Below are positions 47,602 through 55,897 of a stretch of DNA of 64,000 nt, one piece after another. The notes beneath the pieces were generated by a model, which saw only the letters and a program-made list of their open reading frames with translations, did not search any database and was not told the DNA's origin. The first letter of the stretch is position 1, and each line of letters opens with the position of its first letter. Position numbers and translations under genes: made by a program. Source of the stretch: Bifidobacterium sp. ESL0769 (lineage in GTDB: Bacteria; Actinomycetota; Actinomycetes; Actinomycetales; Bifidobacteriaceae); assembly GCF_029395495.1 (NCBI RefSeq), contig NZ_CP113918.1, positions 1 through 64,000 of the forward strand, written 5' to 3'.

Positions 47602-47976
47602 TTATTTGCTCAGTTTCGCCTTGAGACGGCCGAAGACCGACTGGCGTTTGCGGATGGCTTTCGGAAAAATCGGGCAGCCGGCGCAGACTAAGGATTCTGG
47701 GTCGGGATCGCAGCCTTCACCGGTGGTGGTGTTGCACGAACGCAAGTCGTAAACGTTAATGCGGCCGGCAGCGCATTCTTGCTCGATGACAAGGTCGACG
47801 AAATCCAGTGGCAAATTGAGACTAACGGCGATCATACGTGGCGTCTTGCCGTTGGTGAGGCCATCAACGATCTTATCGGTTATAGATAAAGAGGTTTGAT
47901 TGCCGGATTTCGATAGCTTTGAAGTACTGGTGGATACCTTGCGAAAACCATCACCGTTGATGTGCGTGGAGGTCAT
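47602..47976 (-). CDS. Small Cys-rich protein in the feo operon (FeoC-like position)
   Basis: A 124-aa protein; ATG 47976 overlaps the feoB stop (ATGA), so longer frames to 48102 are ignored. The middle resembles a short helix-turn-helix (TNGKTPRMIAVSLNLPLDFV) and the second half has five Cys (EQECAAG, LRSCNTTTGEGCDPD, LVCAGCPIF). FeoC proteins combine a winged helix with a Cys cluster that may hold Fe-S, and this one matches in position and pattern. Direct assignment to FeoC is not certain. It ends with a basic tail (KAIRKRQSVFGRLKAKL). Confidence 0.7.
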   Translation of the reverse strand: MTSTHINGDGFRKVSTSTSKLSKSGNQTSLSITDKIVDGLTNGKTPRMIAVSLNLPLDFVDLVIEQECAAGRINVYDLRSCNTTTGEGCDPDPESLVCAGCPIFPKAIRKRQSVFGRLKAKLSK

Positions 47977-50498
47977 AATAATCGCCCGACTTGGAAGACG
48001 ATAATGGCAAGGATATAGGCGACAATAAGCCCTGTGGCCACCGATTGCAGGGCGGTTTTCATGCCGTATTGTCGTTTCATCTCGGCCACCGTCGCCAGGC
48101 ACGGCGTGTAGGCGAGGATGAAGATCATGAACGCCGCAGCGGCTGCGTTGGGGTGTCCGTAGCTGGATTTCTCAAAGCTCTTGTGCACCGCCTGACCGAG
48201 GCTCCCCTGGCCTTCCGCCTGCTCGGACTGGTTGCCGGAATCGTTGATGGCGTAGCTCTGCGAAAGTGAGCCGACCACGACCTCCTTGGCCACGAAACCG
48301 GTGACTAGCGCCGCCGAAGCGTGCCAATCATCGAACCCTGCTGGCTTGAAGACCGGTGCTATGGACGTCGAAACCGCACCGAACACGGAATTTTCCACCT
48401 TGTCGACATGGCCGAATGAATTGGTACCAGCCGCACCCGCGGAAATCGGGATGGCGGAAAGCACCCAGACGATGATGAGCATGGTGACGATGACGGAGCT
48501 CGCACCGGTGATGAATGACCAAAGGCGCTGCAGCACGGACTTCAGCAGCTGCAGGAGGCGCGGCATTTGGTAAGGCGGCAGCTCCATGGCGAACGGTTGG
48601 GTTTTGAGGTCCTTGAACTGCGTCTTGCGTAGCGCGAAGCCGACGGCCAAGATGATGGCGATGGAGCTGACGTACATCAGGAAAATGGCCACGCCCGCGT
48701 ACTTGCCGAAGAACGCATAGGCCAGCACGACGTAGACGCTTAGGCGGGCGGAACAGGACGTAAAGGGAATTAAGAGCCCGGTAAGGAGTCGTTGCCGTGA
48801 ATCGGGTAGTGTGCGCGTTGAAGCCAGCGCCGGCAGGTTGCAGCCGAAGCCGACCACCAGCGGTAGGAATGCTCGTCCGTCGAGCCCGACCATGCGCATC
48901 GCGCGGTCCATCACGAATGCCGCGCGCGCCAGATAGCCCGAATCCTCGAGCAACGAGAGGATGATGAACATGATGCCCATCGGCGGGATGAAGGTGCACA
49001 CGGTGATCGCGCCGTTGAGGAACCCGTCGACGATTAGCGAATAGAGCCATCCGTCAAGCGAGCTCTTACCGGCGACGGCCGTGAAGATCCAGGCGATGCC
49101 GTCCGTGCACCAGCCGCGCAGGGTGACGTCGAACCAGTCTTGGAGCGGGCCGGCCAGCGTTGTGGTCGCCTCGAAGACAAGGAACATGGTGATCAGGAAA
49201 ACGATGAGGCCGATTGCCGGATGGAGCAGAATCCGGTCGAGCTTATCGGAGAACGTCTCGCGGTGCGCCGTGGTCACAGCACCCTGTGGCAGGCCCTTGT
49301 TGATTTCTTTGAGTTTCTTGGCGATCCATTCGAATCGCTCGTCCGAAGTCGCCCGAACCCATTGCGAGACTTCGTCTTGTGTCGCGCTCGCAGGCGGCGC
49401 GGGAATACTGGTGACCGGTGTTGGCGTCAGTTGCACATGAATCTCGCGGGAAACATCGGCTCCGCCGCCGTCCAAAGGCGGTGTCGCATTTTCTGCTTTA
49501 GCCAGCGTGGTCTCCACAACTTCCGAAGCCTTGTGTGCAGCTTCGCTTACTGCTTCTTTGGCTGTTTCTGGCGTGGTCTGCGCGGCCGAGTCGGCGGATT
49601 TGATTGCTTTTTGAGATATATCGGCAATGCTGTCCGGCTTCTTTGCATCTTGTTTTTGTTCGGCTTCCGCTTTAATCTCGGTCAAGGTCGCTGCGATGGT
49701 GTCTAATAATTCGGCTTTGCCATAGCTGGTTCGGCCGTCAACATGGACCATCGGGATGCCGGGAAGTGTGCGCTGAAGCCGTTTGAGCGTGATCGGTGAA
49801 TCCTGCTTTTCCGCCAAGTCGAGCATGGTGACCGCAATGATGATCGGGAATCCCAGATCCATCAACTGACTCAAAAGATAATACGACTTGGAAGGCGAAG
49901 TTGCGTTGAACGTGAAAACGATGATGTCGGGCTTTGCATAGCTGCGACGGCCCATCGCCGCCTCCCCCGCGACCTGTTCGTCCGGGCTGTAGGCGTCGAG
50001 TGAGGCCGTGCCGGGGGTATCGATGAAGTCCCAGCGCTCGCCGTCACGTTCCAAACTGCCGGATTCGACCAGAACCGTGGTGCCGGGAGCGTTCATCACC
50101 GTCGCGTTCGCGCCGAGCACCGCGTTGAAGAGTGTCGATTTGCCGACGTTCGGGTTTCCTACGAAAACGATGCGTGGGTTGGTATGCATCGGTTTGCCGG
50201 ATTTATCGTCCATATCTTTCATGTCGACCATGCCGGACATCGAGCCGGATTCCCCGCCGTGGTGGTGGTGCGATTGCGGCAGCAGTACCGCCAATCCGCG
50301 CCGATGGTGGTGTCCGCCGTGGCCGCCATGCCCTGCGTGCTCGCCGTTTCCGTCACCTGCACCATGGCCGCCTTCAGGCCCACTGACGGACCCGCCTGAG
50401 CCGCAGCAATCCGCCGGTTCCGGCATCAAATCAGGGTCGTTGGGATTGTCGTCATTGAGAGTTTTTGCGGGTGATGTGGCCGTAGTTGTTTTGTCCAT
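47973..50498 (-). CDS. feoB: Ferrous iron transport protein B
   Basis: GTP-dependent Fe(II) importer of the cytoplasmic membrane, 841 aa. The G domain shows G1 GNPNVGKST (residues 114-122) and G3 DTPG, with TMLD in the G4 position. The membrane part carries two Gate-type segments (GFGCNLPALASTRT and LVTGFVAKEVVVGSLSQSYA). An unusual N-terminal extension of about 108 residues contains a Cys pair (DCCGSGG) and a His/Gly-rich stretch (residues 45-80), a possible metal-binding region. About 80 extra Ala/Glu/Lys-rich residues lie between the G domain and the membrane domain. It is preceded by feoA at 39 bp. Confidence 0.95.
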   Translation of the reverse strand: MDKTTTATSPAKTLNDDNPNDPDLMPEPADCCGSGGSVSGPEGGHGAGDGNGEHAGHGGHGGHHHRRGLAVLLPQSHHHHGGESGSMSGMVDMKDMDDKSGKPMHTNPRIVFVGNPNVGKSTLFNAVLGANATVMNAPGTTVLVESGSLERDGERWDFIDTPGTASLDAYSPDEQVAGEAAMGRRSYAKPDIIVFTFNATSPSKSYYLLSQLMDLGFPIIIAVTMLDLAEKQDSPITLKRLQRTLPGIPMVHVDGRTSYGKAELLDTIAATLTEIKAEAEQKQDAKKPDSIADISQKAIKSADSAAQTTPETAKEAVSEAAHKASEVVETTLAKAENATPPLDGGGADVSREIHVQLTPTPVTSIPAPPASATQDEVSQWVRATSDERFEWIAKKLKEINKGLPQGAVTTAHRETFSDKLDRILLHPAIGLIVFLITMFLVFEATTTLAGPLQDWFDVTLRGWCTDGIAWIFTAVAGKSSLDGWLYSLIVDGFLNGAITVCTFIPPMGIMFIILSLLEDSGYLARAAFVMDRAMRMVGLDGRAFLPLVVGFGCNLPALASTRTLPDSRQRLLTGLLIPFTSCSARLSVYVVLAYAFFGKYAGVAIFLMYVSSIAIILAVGFALRKTQFKDLKTQPFAMELPPYQMPRLLQLLKSVLQRLWSFITGASSVIVTMLIIVWVLSAIPISAGAAGTNSFGHVDKVENSVFGAVSTSIAPVFKPAGFDDWHASAALVTGFVAKEVVVGSLSQSYAINDSGNQSEQAEGQGSLGQAVHKSFEKSSYGHPNAAAAAFMIFILAYTPCLATVAEMKRQYGMKTALQSVATGLIVAYILAIIVFQVGRLL

Positions 50499-50537
50499 AA
50501 TTTGCCCGCCAGGTTTTGTCGTTATTACTATTCGATA

Positions 50538-50777
50538 CTATAAACGTTGCGGTCGAGGGGATACGAAAATATGTCGGGCTGTAGCGCCGTCGATGGCGAT
50601 GCGCTCGCTGCCGTGTGCCACAACGCACCCGCCGAACATCGCCTTCTGGATCACGCGAATCGGCTCATGCAAACGGAACCCGAGCTCGTTCAACCTGAAG
50701 CGGCTTCGGGCCTCGAAATCCATCCTGCATATCTCCACGTCCACGCCAAGCGGGCAGGTTCGTAACGATTCGGCCAT
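50538..50777 (-). CDS. feoA: Ferrous iron transport protein A
   Basis: A 79-aa SH3-like protein that supports FeoB. The pattern RFRLNELGFRLHEPIRVIQK, then GGCVVAHGSERIAIDGATARHIFV, matches FeoA: a leading helix, an LxELG turn and a final strand ending at the IxV position. It ends 39 bp before the feoB start in the same direction, giving the order feoA-feoB-Cys-rich gene. The start at 50777 has only a weak ribosome binding site, so a few residues of difference are possible. Confidence 0.85.
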   Translation of the reverse strand: MAESLRTCPLGVDVEICRMDFEARSRFRLNELGFRLHEPIRVIQKAMFGGCVVAHGSERIAIDGATARHIFVSPRPQRL

Positions 50778-51045
50778 ACTTGGGACAATAGTTCATTGTG
50801 CGTGTCGAGTAAAGGGTTTTCCTCGAAAATTTTGATATTTGATAAAGCATTATGCCGGAGAAGCTTCATTATTGGACAGAATCAAATCCATTATGAAATA
50901 TCGCAATATGAGTATCAGTATCGTCCTGCTAAAGAAGATCAAAGCTTTAGCAGAAAACATATGGAATTAAGAAATGTTTGGATACTTCTTAAATAGCTTC
51001 TTCGATACGAGGCAAGACGCATCTTGCAACTTTCGAATTGGAGTT

Positions 51046-51110
51046 GGAATAATATGGAATAAAGTGGAATAATATGGAATAAATGGGAATAATTTGGGAT
51101 ACAACAAAAA
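51046..51110. repeat. Short tandem repeats upstream of the AAA ATPase gene
   Basis: TGGAATAATA or close variants recur five to six times between about 51046 and 51105, about every 10-12 bp, ending 20-80 bp before the ATPase start. The rest of the 349-bp gap from 50778 shows no gene. The repeats could be protein-binding sites or slippage-prone spacer sequence. Confidence 0.6.
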
Positions 51111-51126
51111 GTGAAAGGCTTCTATC

Positions 51127-52365
51127 GTGACGGAATCAATTGAGAGTCCTGTAGAAATATCGTTGTTGCGAGCGTTAAATCCATTTTCTCCGGGCGCCGG
51201 GCGTCAGCCTGCAGCTTTGGTTGGAAGAAAACGGGAACTTGAGCAAATGGATTTGTTGTTGGTTCGTGCCAAGGCCAAACGCACAGCACAGGGAATTATT
51301 TATCGTGGATTGCGCGGTGTTGGGAAAACGGTTTTGTTGATTCGACTGCAGGAAATGGCAAGGAATATGCATATGCCCACCGTCCGCATCGAAGCGACTG
51401 GTAATGATGTTGACGATTATGTCGGTTTGTTCCAAGAGCTGACCAAAATCAGCAAGGATGTAAAGGATTTAAAATTTCGCCAGCAGGTTCCCAATATTTT
51501 TAAAAATGTCAGGTCAATGTCTCTTAATATTTTGGGCAACGGTATCAGTATTACAAAGTCTGACGGTACAGAGAAGGAAGATGCATATAGCTCGAACGCA
51601 TATCAGCTTGAATTGCTGATTGAAGATTTGGCAAGAGCTGCACAAGAATCGAGTTTGGCTTTGTTCTTGTTCATAGACGAGTTTCAGGAAATGTCTCCAG
51701 ATCTTATGGGTATATTGATTACTTTGCAGCATCGAATGGGTCAGGAAAATTTGCCTTTTTATATTATTGGTGCGGGACTACCTGATTTGCCAAGAGTCCT
51801 TACTAAATCCCGTTCGTACGCAGAACGACTTTTCGACTATCGGGAAATTGGTAGGCTTTCTCGTGATGACACCGAGCAAGCTTTCCAAAGTACGGTAGAA
51901 AAGGGCAGTAGACGTTTTAATGCCGATGCGCTCGCTCGATTGGTCGAAGATTCACAGGGATATCCGTATTTTATACAGGCTTATGGGGAAGCGGCATGGA
52001 ATAAATCAGCGGTCTCCCCGATTCCACTTGAAGCTGTGGAAGAAGGCGAAGCTGACGCCCGTAAGTCGCTTGACGAAGGCCTATATGCCTCAAGATGGCA
52101 ACGGGCTACTCCTGCCGGTAGGGTATACCTCTCCGCTATGGCATTTCTAATAAATGAGGCAGAGGGGATCGAAAGCTGTGAAACGGTTAAAATTGCTGTT
52201 TCTATGAAACGAAATTCTCGTGAACTCTCAAAAATACGAGGAAAGCTTATTGGACTCGGACTGATTTATTCGCCGGAACGTGGGAAGGTCGCGTTTACGG
52301 TTCCCGGGATGGCTGATTTTATACGTCGCGTGGATCCATCGGATGAGCAGGTTTATGACAAGTAG
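51127..52365 (+). CDS. AAA family ATPase (AAA_16-like)
   Basis: A 412-aa protein with GTG start at 51127. It has a Walker A motif (GLRGVGKT), Walker B (LFLFIDEFQEM) and sensor-like IIGAGLPDLP, giving an ORC/AAA_16-type ATPase core at about residues 30-270. A C-terminal winged-helix region follows (KIRGKLIGLGLIYSPERGKVAFTVPGM). Such stand-alone ATPases are common in actinobacteria and their role is not established. GC is lower than in flanking housekeeping genes. It is alone, between feoA (divergent) and the tRNA genes. Confidence 0.85.
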   Translation: MTESIESPVEISLLRALNPFSPGAGRQPAALVGRKRELEQMDLLLVRAKAKRTAQGIIYRGLRGVGKTVLLIRLQEMARNMHMPTVRIEATGNDVDDYVGLFQELTKISKDVKDLKFRQQVPNIFKNVRSMSLNILGNGISITKSDGTEKEDAYSSNAYQLELLIEDLARAAQESSLALFLFIDEFQEMSPDLMGILITLQHRMGQENLPFYIIGAGLPDLPRVLTKSRSYAERLFDYREIGRLSRDDTEQAFQSTVEKGSRRFNADALARLVEDSQGYPYFIQAYGEAAWNKSAVSPIPLEAVEEGEADARKSLDEGLYASRWQRATPAGRVYLSAMAFLINEAEGIESCETVKIAVSMKRNSRELSKIRGKLIGLGLIYSPERGKVAFTVPGMADFIRRVDPSDEQVYDK

Positions 52366-52455
52366 AATTCCCAATGATAAATTTTACAAGCCACATAATT
52401 ATATATGGAAACCTCGTTGATCAGGTGAGAATCAGGTGAAAAAGAACGTCTAAAG

Positions 52456-52528
52456 TGGAGCATAGGAGACTCGAACTCCTGACCCTCTGCTTGCAAAGCA
52501 GATGCGCTACCAACTGCGCCAATGCCCC
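52456..52528 (-). tRNA. tRNA-Ala (anticodon TGC)
   Basis: On the minus strand the acceptor stem pairs GGGGCAT with ATGCTCC and A follows as discriminator. The D arm (GCGCAGTTGGTAGCGC), anticodon arm (TCTGC-TTTGCAA-GCAGA) and T arm (AGGAGTTCGAGTCTCCT) fold normally. The anticodon is TGC. No CCA is encoded. Confidence 0.96.
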
Positions 52529-52586
52529 GGAATTGTAACGATTCTCGGTCATGAAATCTTTGGGATTTATGAAGAGGAACCTTGCG

Positions 52587-52660
52587 TGGGCCCGGGAGGA
52601 CTTGAACCTCCGACCTCATCCTTATCAGGGATGCGCTCTAACCAGCTGAGCTACGGGCCC
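52587..52660 (-). tRNA. tRNA-Ile (anticodon GAT)
   Basis: On the minus strand the acceptor pairs GGGCCCG with CGGGCCC, discriminator A. The anticodon loop is CTGATAA (GAT) and the T arm contains GGTTCAAGTCC. It lies 58 bp upstream of tRNA-Ala in the same direction, the common Ile-Ala pair, here outside an rRNA operon. Confidence 0.96.
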
Positions 52661-52927
52661 AATCAGCACGCCTTGAGACGTACAAGGAGATAGTTTACCA
52701 GTTGAGAGATGATAGTCAACCCGACAGCATTGCGTGTCGTGAACGTTTGTTGAAGATATTAAGCGAGTGGTTCATATGGAAGTACAAATTGCAATGTGGC
52801 TTGGCTGGTTTTATTTATGGTACTCCGCGATTGCTGATATTGCGCAATAACAATATAAAGCATATTTCAATGCAGGCTGCGCTGCTGCCGTGCCATTCCG
52901 GTCAATCGCACGCGAGACAATGCGGAT

Positions 52928-53632
52928 ATGCCTTATCGCCGCCGCCCCAAAGCCAGAACTATTTCGCACGCTATCCTGCGTGTCGATGACCTGGATGTCA
53001 GCGTGACCCGCAAGACCATGCGCAATATGTACTTGCGCATCAAGCCGCCGGCCGGCAACGTCGAAGTGAGTGCGCCGGCAAGAATGAGCGATCAAAAAAT
53101 TGCCGATTTCGTACGGGAACGCCGGAACTGGATTGAACGGCAGCGCCGGAGATTAGAGGAAGCTCAGCAGCGCATCCCCGCTATCTTCGATGGTTTGCAG
53201 CATTCGGGTGCACAATCGGGGCGTGAAGGCGATTCCAATACAGGTTCTGCTGGCAATATTGCCGGGCAAAACAGTGGCATCGGATTCGAGTGGACAGATG
53301 AGCGCAAACGCTTAGCAAAGTCCAATATCGACGCGCAATTGCCGGCTCTGTTGCAACACTGGGAGCCGATTATCGGCCGCAAGCCGACGCATATCACCTT
53401 GCGCCTAATGACTTCGCGCTGGGGCTCGTGCACGCCCGCGACCGGCCGGATTCGCCTCAACTTGCAGCTTGGGCTGATGGATCCGCGGCTCCTGGAATAC
53501 GTGCTGGTCCACGAGATGACGCATCTGTGGGCAAGCGGCCATGGCGCGAAGTTCCAGCGGCTTATGGACGAATATCTGCCGAATTGGCGGACGCTGCGTC
53601 GCGATTTGAACCGCGAAATGGTCTGGCGCTGA
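52928..53632 (+). CDS. YgjP-like (DUF45) zinc metallopeptidase
   Basis: A 234-aa protein with the HExxH zinc motif as HEMTHLWASGHGAKF near residue 198, preceded by the family motif SRWGSCTPATGRIRLN. This is the YgjP/DUF45 family, related to SprT-type peptidases; family members are linked to DNA-repair or restriction contexts in some genomes, but the role here is open. A polar Gly/Ser/Asn linker sits at about residues 90-115. The start ATG 52928 has only a weak ribosome binding site. The 267 bp between tRNA-Ile and this gene contain nothing that I can support. Confidence 0.88.
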   Translation: MPYRRRPKARTISHAILRVDDLDVSVTRKTMRNMYLRIKPPAGNVEVSAPARMSDQKIADFVRERRNWIERQRRRLEEAQQRIPAIFDGLQHSGAQSGREGDSNTGSAGNIAGQNSGIGFEWTDERKRLAKSNIDAQLPALLQHWEPIIGRKPTHITLRLMTSRWGSCTPATGRIRLNLQLGLMDPRLLEYVLVHEMTHLWASGHGAKFQRLMDEYLPNWRTLRRDLNREMVWR

Positions 53633-53789
53633 AAGCGCATATACTTCTGTAATATTTATGCATTCCTATGTGTATTGCCGAGGGTTAAACGCCGCATTTT
53701 GCGGTAGCGTTAATACTGAAGTATGGCCACCTCGGTGACGCGGCGGCATGGCATATGACGCGCTCGAAAGAGCAGCGAGGAGGTTCTCG

Positions 53790-54617
53790 ATGGTGGGGAC
53801 ATTGGCCGGCAATACGGCGGAAAATGAAGGAAAATCTGAGATTCGGCTCGGTAACACCATAACGTCCAAGCGAGCAGTGGTCACGGGCGCATCCAGCGGC
53901 ATCGGGCGCGCGACGGCACTGCAGCTAGCCTCGGTCGGTTGGAAGGTCGTGGCGCTCGCGCGGCGTAAGAACAAGCTTATCGAGCTTTCCGACCAGCTTG
54001 GCGATGCCTGTGAATACGTGGTGTGCGACTTGACTAATGAGGATTCGACGCAGGCCGCGGTCACCAGGATTTTGCGTGGTGGGCCGGTGAAGGCACTGGT
54101 CAATTGTGCAGGAGGTGCGATTGGCAAAGACCGGATTGAGGATTGTAATGTCGAGAATTGGCGCAAAATGTATGACGTCAATGTGCTCGGTACGTTGCGC
54201 ATTACCCAGAAGCTGCTGCCGGCGCTGAAGAGGGCGACCGGCGGCGGAACGGTCGTTGTTGTTTCTTCGACGGCGGGAATCGAACCGTACGAGAACGGTG
54301 CCGGATACTGCGGGGTCAAGTCCGCCGAGCGTGTGCTGGCCCGGACGCTTCGTTATGAAGAGGTCGGCGAGCCGCTCCGCGTCATTGATGTTTCGCCGGG
54401 CATGGTACACACCGAGGAGTTCTCCCTCAATCGTTTCCATGGTGATAAGGCCAAGGCTGACGCCGTGTATAAGGGTGTGCCGAATCCCCTGAACGCCGAC
54501 GACATCGCTGAGTGCATCGAGTGGGCGCTTGATCTTCCCGACGATATCGACATCGATTCGCTTGTGGTTCGGCCCCGTGCGGAGGCTTCAGCTCAGCGCG
54601 TCTATCGTGAAGATTAG
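53790..54617 (+). CDS. SDR family oxidoreductase
   Basis: A 275-aa NAD(P)-dependent short-chain dehydrogenase. It has the cofactor motif TGASSGIGRA, the NCAGG motif, the catalytic Ser in VVSSTAG and YCGVKSAER as the YxxxK motif. ATG 53790 is chosen because GAGGAGG lies at 53777-53783; the frame opens 14 codons earlier. Sequence style resembles the YdfG/serine-3-dehydrogenase group, which acts on hydroxy acids such as 3-hydroxypropionate or L-allo-threonine. The substrate is not determinable here. Confidence 0.92.
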   Translation: MVGTLAGNTAENEGKSEIRLGNTITSKRAVVTGASSGIGRATALQLASVGWKVVALARRKNKLIELSDQLGDACEYVVCDLTNEDSTQAAVTRILRGGPVKALVNCAGGAIGKDRIEDCNVENWRKMYDVNVLGTLRITQKLLPALKRATGGGTVVVVSSTAGIEPYENGAGYCGVKSAERVLARTLRYEEVGEPLRVIDVSPGMVHTEEFSLNRFHGDKAKADAVYKGVPNPLNADDIAECIEWALDLPDDIDIDSLVVRPRAEASAQRVYRED

Positions 54618-54652
54618 CTTGCGCAAGACTTCGTAAATTCGCAAATACAGCG

Positions 54653-54689
54653 TTGTGCCTTCATCCGGATTTGTTGGGTGAAGGCACAA
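54653..54689 (+). terminator. Hairpin after the SDR gene
   Basis: A perfect 11-bp stem (54653-54663 TTGTGCCTTCA and 54679-54689). The following bases are only weakly T-rich. The stretch 54690-54850 contains no gene. Confidence 0.65.
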
Positions 54690-54852
54690 TTCCTGTTGCG
54701 CTATCTACTGCAAAATGCGGCGTTTTTTCGGTTCTTCCGTGCATCAATATGCAGGCGTCTATTCATTATCAGGATGAGCGCAGCTAATAGTTCATTCTAG
54801 CCCTTGTGTATAGAGGTTTCGCCTATACGGTGCTATGTGCTATACAACGCAA

Positions 54853-54893
54853 AATGCCTTGCCGTTCAGGATGAGAGTGAACGGCAAGGCATT
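54853..54893 (-). terminator. Terminator after dps
   Basis: A perfect 16-bp stem (54853-54868 AATGCCTTGCCGTTCA and 54878-54893) with a 9-nt loop lies downstream of the minus-strand dps gene and has T residues on the exit side. Confidence 0.85.
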
Positions 54894-54965
54894 GATAATG
54901 TACGGTTTTCGGCAAACTTACGAATCAATTTGCCGAAAACCCAGCGACTGGGATAGCCCTAAAGC

Positions 54966-55463
54966 TCAGGCGTGAGCCTGCTCTTCGATCAGGTGGCTGT
55001 TCATGAACCAGTTGAAGTGCTCGAGTTCCTGCACATGGTCCTGCATGATGTTGGAGCTGATGATGTCGATCGGATCGAGCTCCTCGTAGGCCTTGCGCTC
55101 GGCGACGATGAAGTCAGCGTAGTAGTCGACCAGAGCCTTCAGGTAATCTTGAGTGTTCTGGCGGCCCATGAGCTTGAACTCGGACCAGGTGCGGTTGCTG
55201 ATGATGGACTCCGGGGTGCCCTGGGCGCTGCCGCCGAGGGTGGCGATGCGCTCTGCGGTCTCGTCGGCCATGTTGCGCACGGCGTCAACCTCAGGGTCAA
55301 TCATTTCGTGCACGCCGATGAAGCTCGGGCCGGACACGTTCCAGTGCGCGTGCTTCAAGATCAGCGAAGCCTCTTCCTCCTGCGCCAAGCGGTTCTGCAG
55401 AATCGAGACAATCTTATCGGATGCTGCCTGATCAATACCAGGGCTCAAAAATTCATTTGCCAT
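54966..55463 (-). CDS. dps: Dps family DNA-protecting ferritin-like protein
   Basis: A 165-aa four-helix ferritin-like protein that oxidises and stores iron and protects DNA under stress. The Dps ferroxidase segment KHAHWNVSGPSFIGVHEMIDPEVDAV, spaced as in the family, places His and Asp/Glu ligands at the dimer interface. A second pattern (DHVQELEHFNWFMNSHL) fits helix 4. The start at 55463 has AAGGAAGGAAAT upstream on the minus strand. It is a single gene with its own terminator. Bifidobacteria lack catalase in general, so Dps may be a main peroxide defence. Confidence 0.93.
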   Translation of the reverse strand: MANEFLSPGIDQAASDKIVSILQNRLAQEEEASLILKHAHWNVSGPSFIGVHEMIDPEVDAVRNMADETAERIATLGGSAQGTPESIISNRTWSEFKLMGRQNTQDYLKALVDYYADFIVAERKAYEELDPIDIISSNIMQDHVQELEHFNWFMNSHLIEEQAHA

Positions 55464-55897
55464 AGTAATTTCCTTCCTTTTGCGAAATATTGCTGGTTCC
55501 CATTCTAGTGAATTGTGTCGTGCGTCTCAGTGGTTCGTCTTCAGCCCAATATTGTCGAAAACCTTGAAATGTCGCGGTTTTTGAGGTAACAAAGCAGGGT
55601 TATTGAGGGTTATTCGGGCCAAAGTTTGCGTGTATTGAAAGGTTCGCCACGTCATCTGCAATTTTGTAGTACAAATCGGCGCGCAACGTCCAGATTTGTG
55701 CTGCGTCTCGCGGTTTTTGGTTGCGTCGGGTGGTGTTCTGCAGTTACGCAGCGTCATTTCGCAAGCCGATTATGTCGAATGTGTTACGGATTTTTCTCAA
55801 TTTTGTTTGTATGGAGACTTTTGATTCAAGTAAAAATTATCTAAACACAATTTCAGTCTTTCTGTGCGGGGCCGTGTCGACGGCTATGCGCCGTCCA
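55464..55897. other. Intergenic region between dps and the PadR-fusion gene
   Basis: The 434 bp are AT-rich. They hold the dps promoter on the right side of that gene and the 3' end of the regulator gene. No gene, clear hairpin or repeat was recognised. Confidence 0.4.

Noticed and set aside
52353..52619. 88-codon minus frame across the tRNA genes
   Set aside because: It overlaps both tRNAs and its sequence is antisense-style read-through of them.
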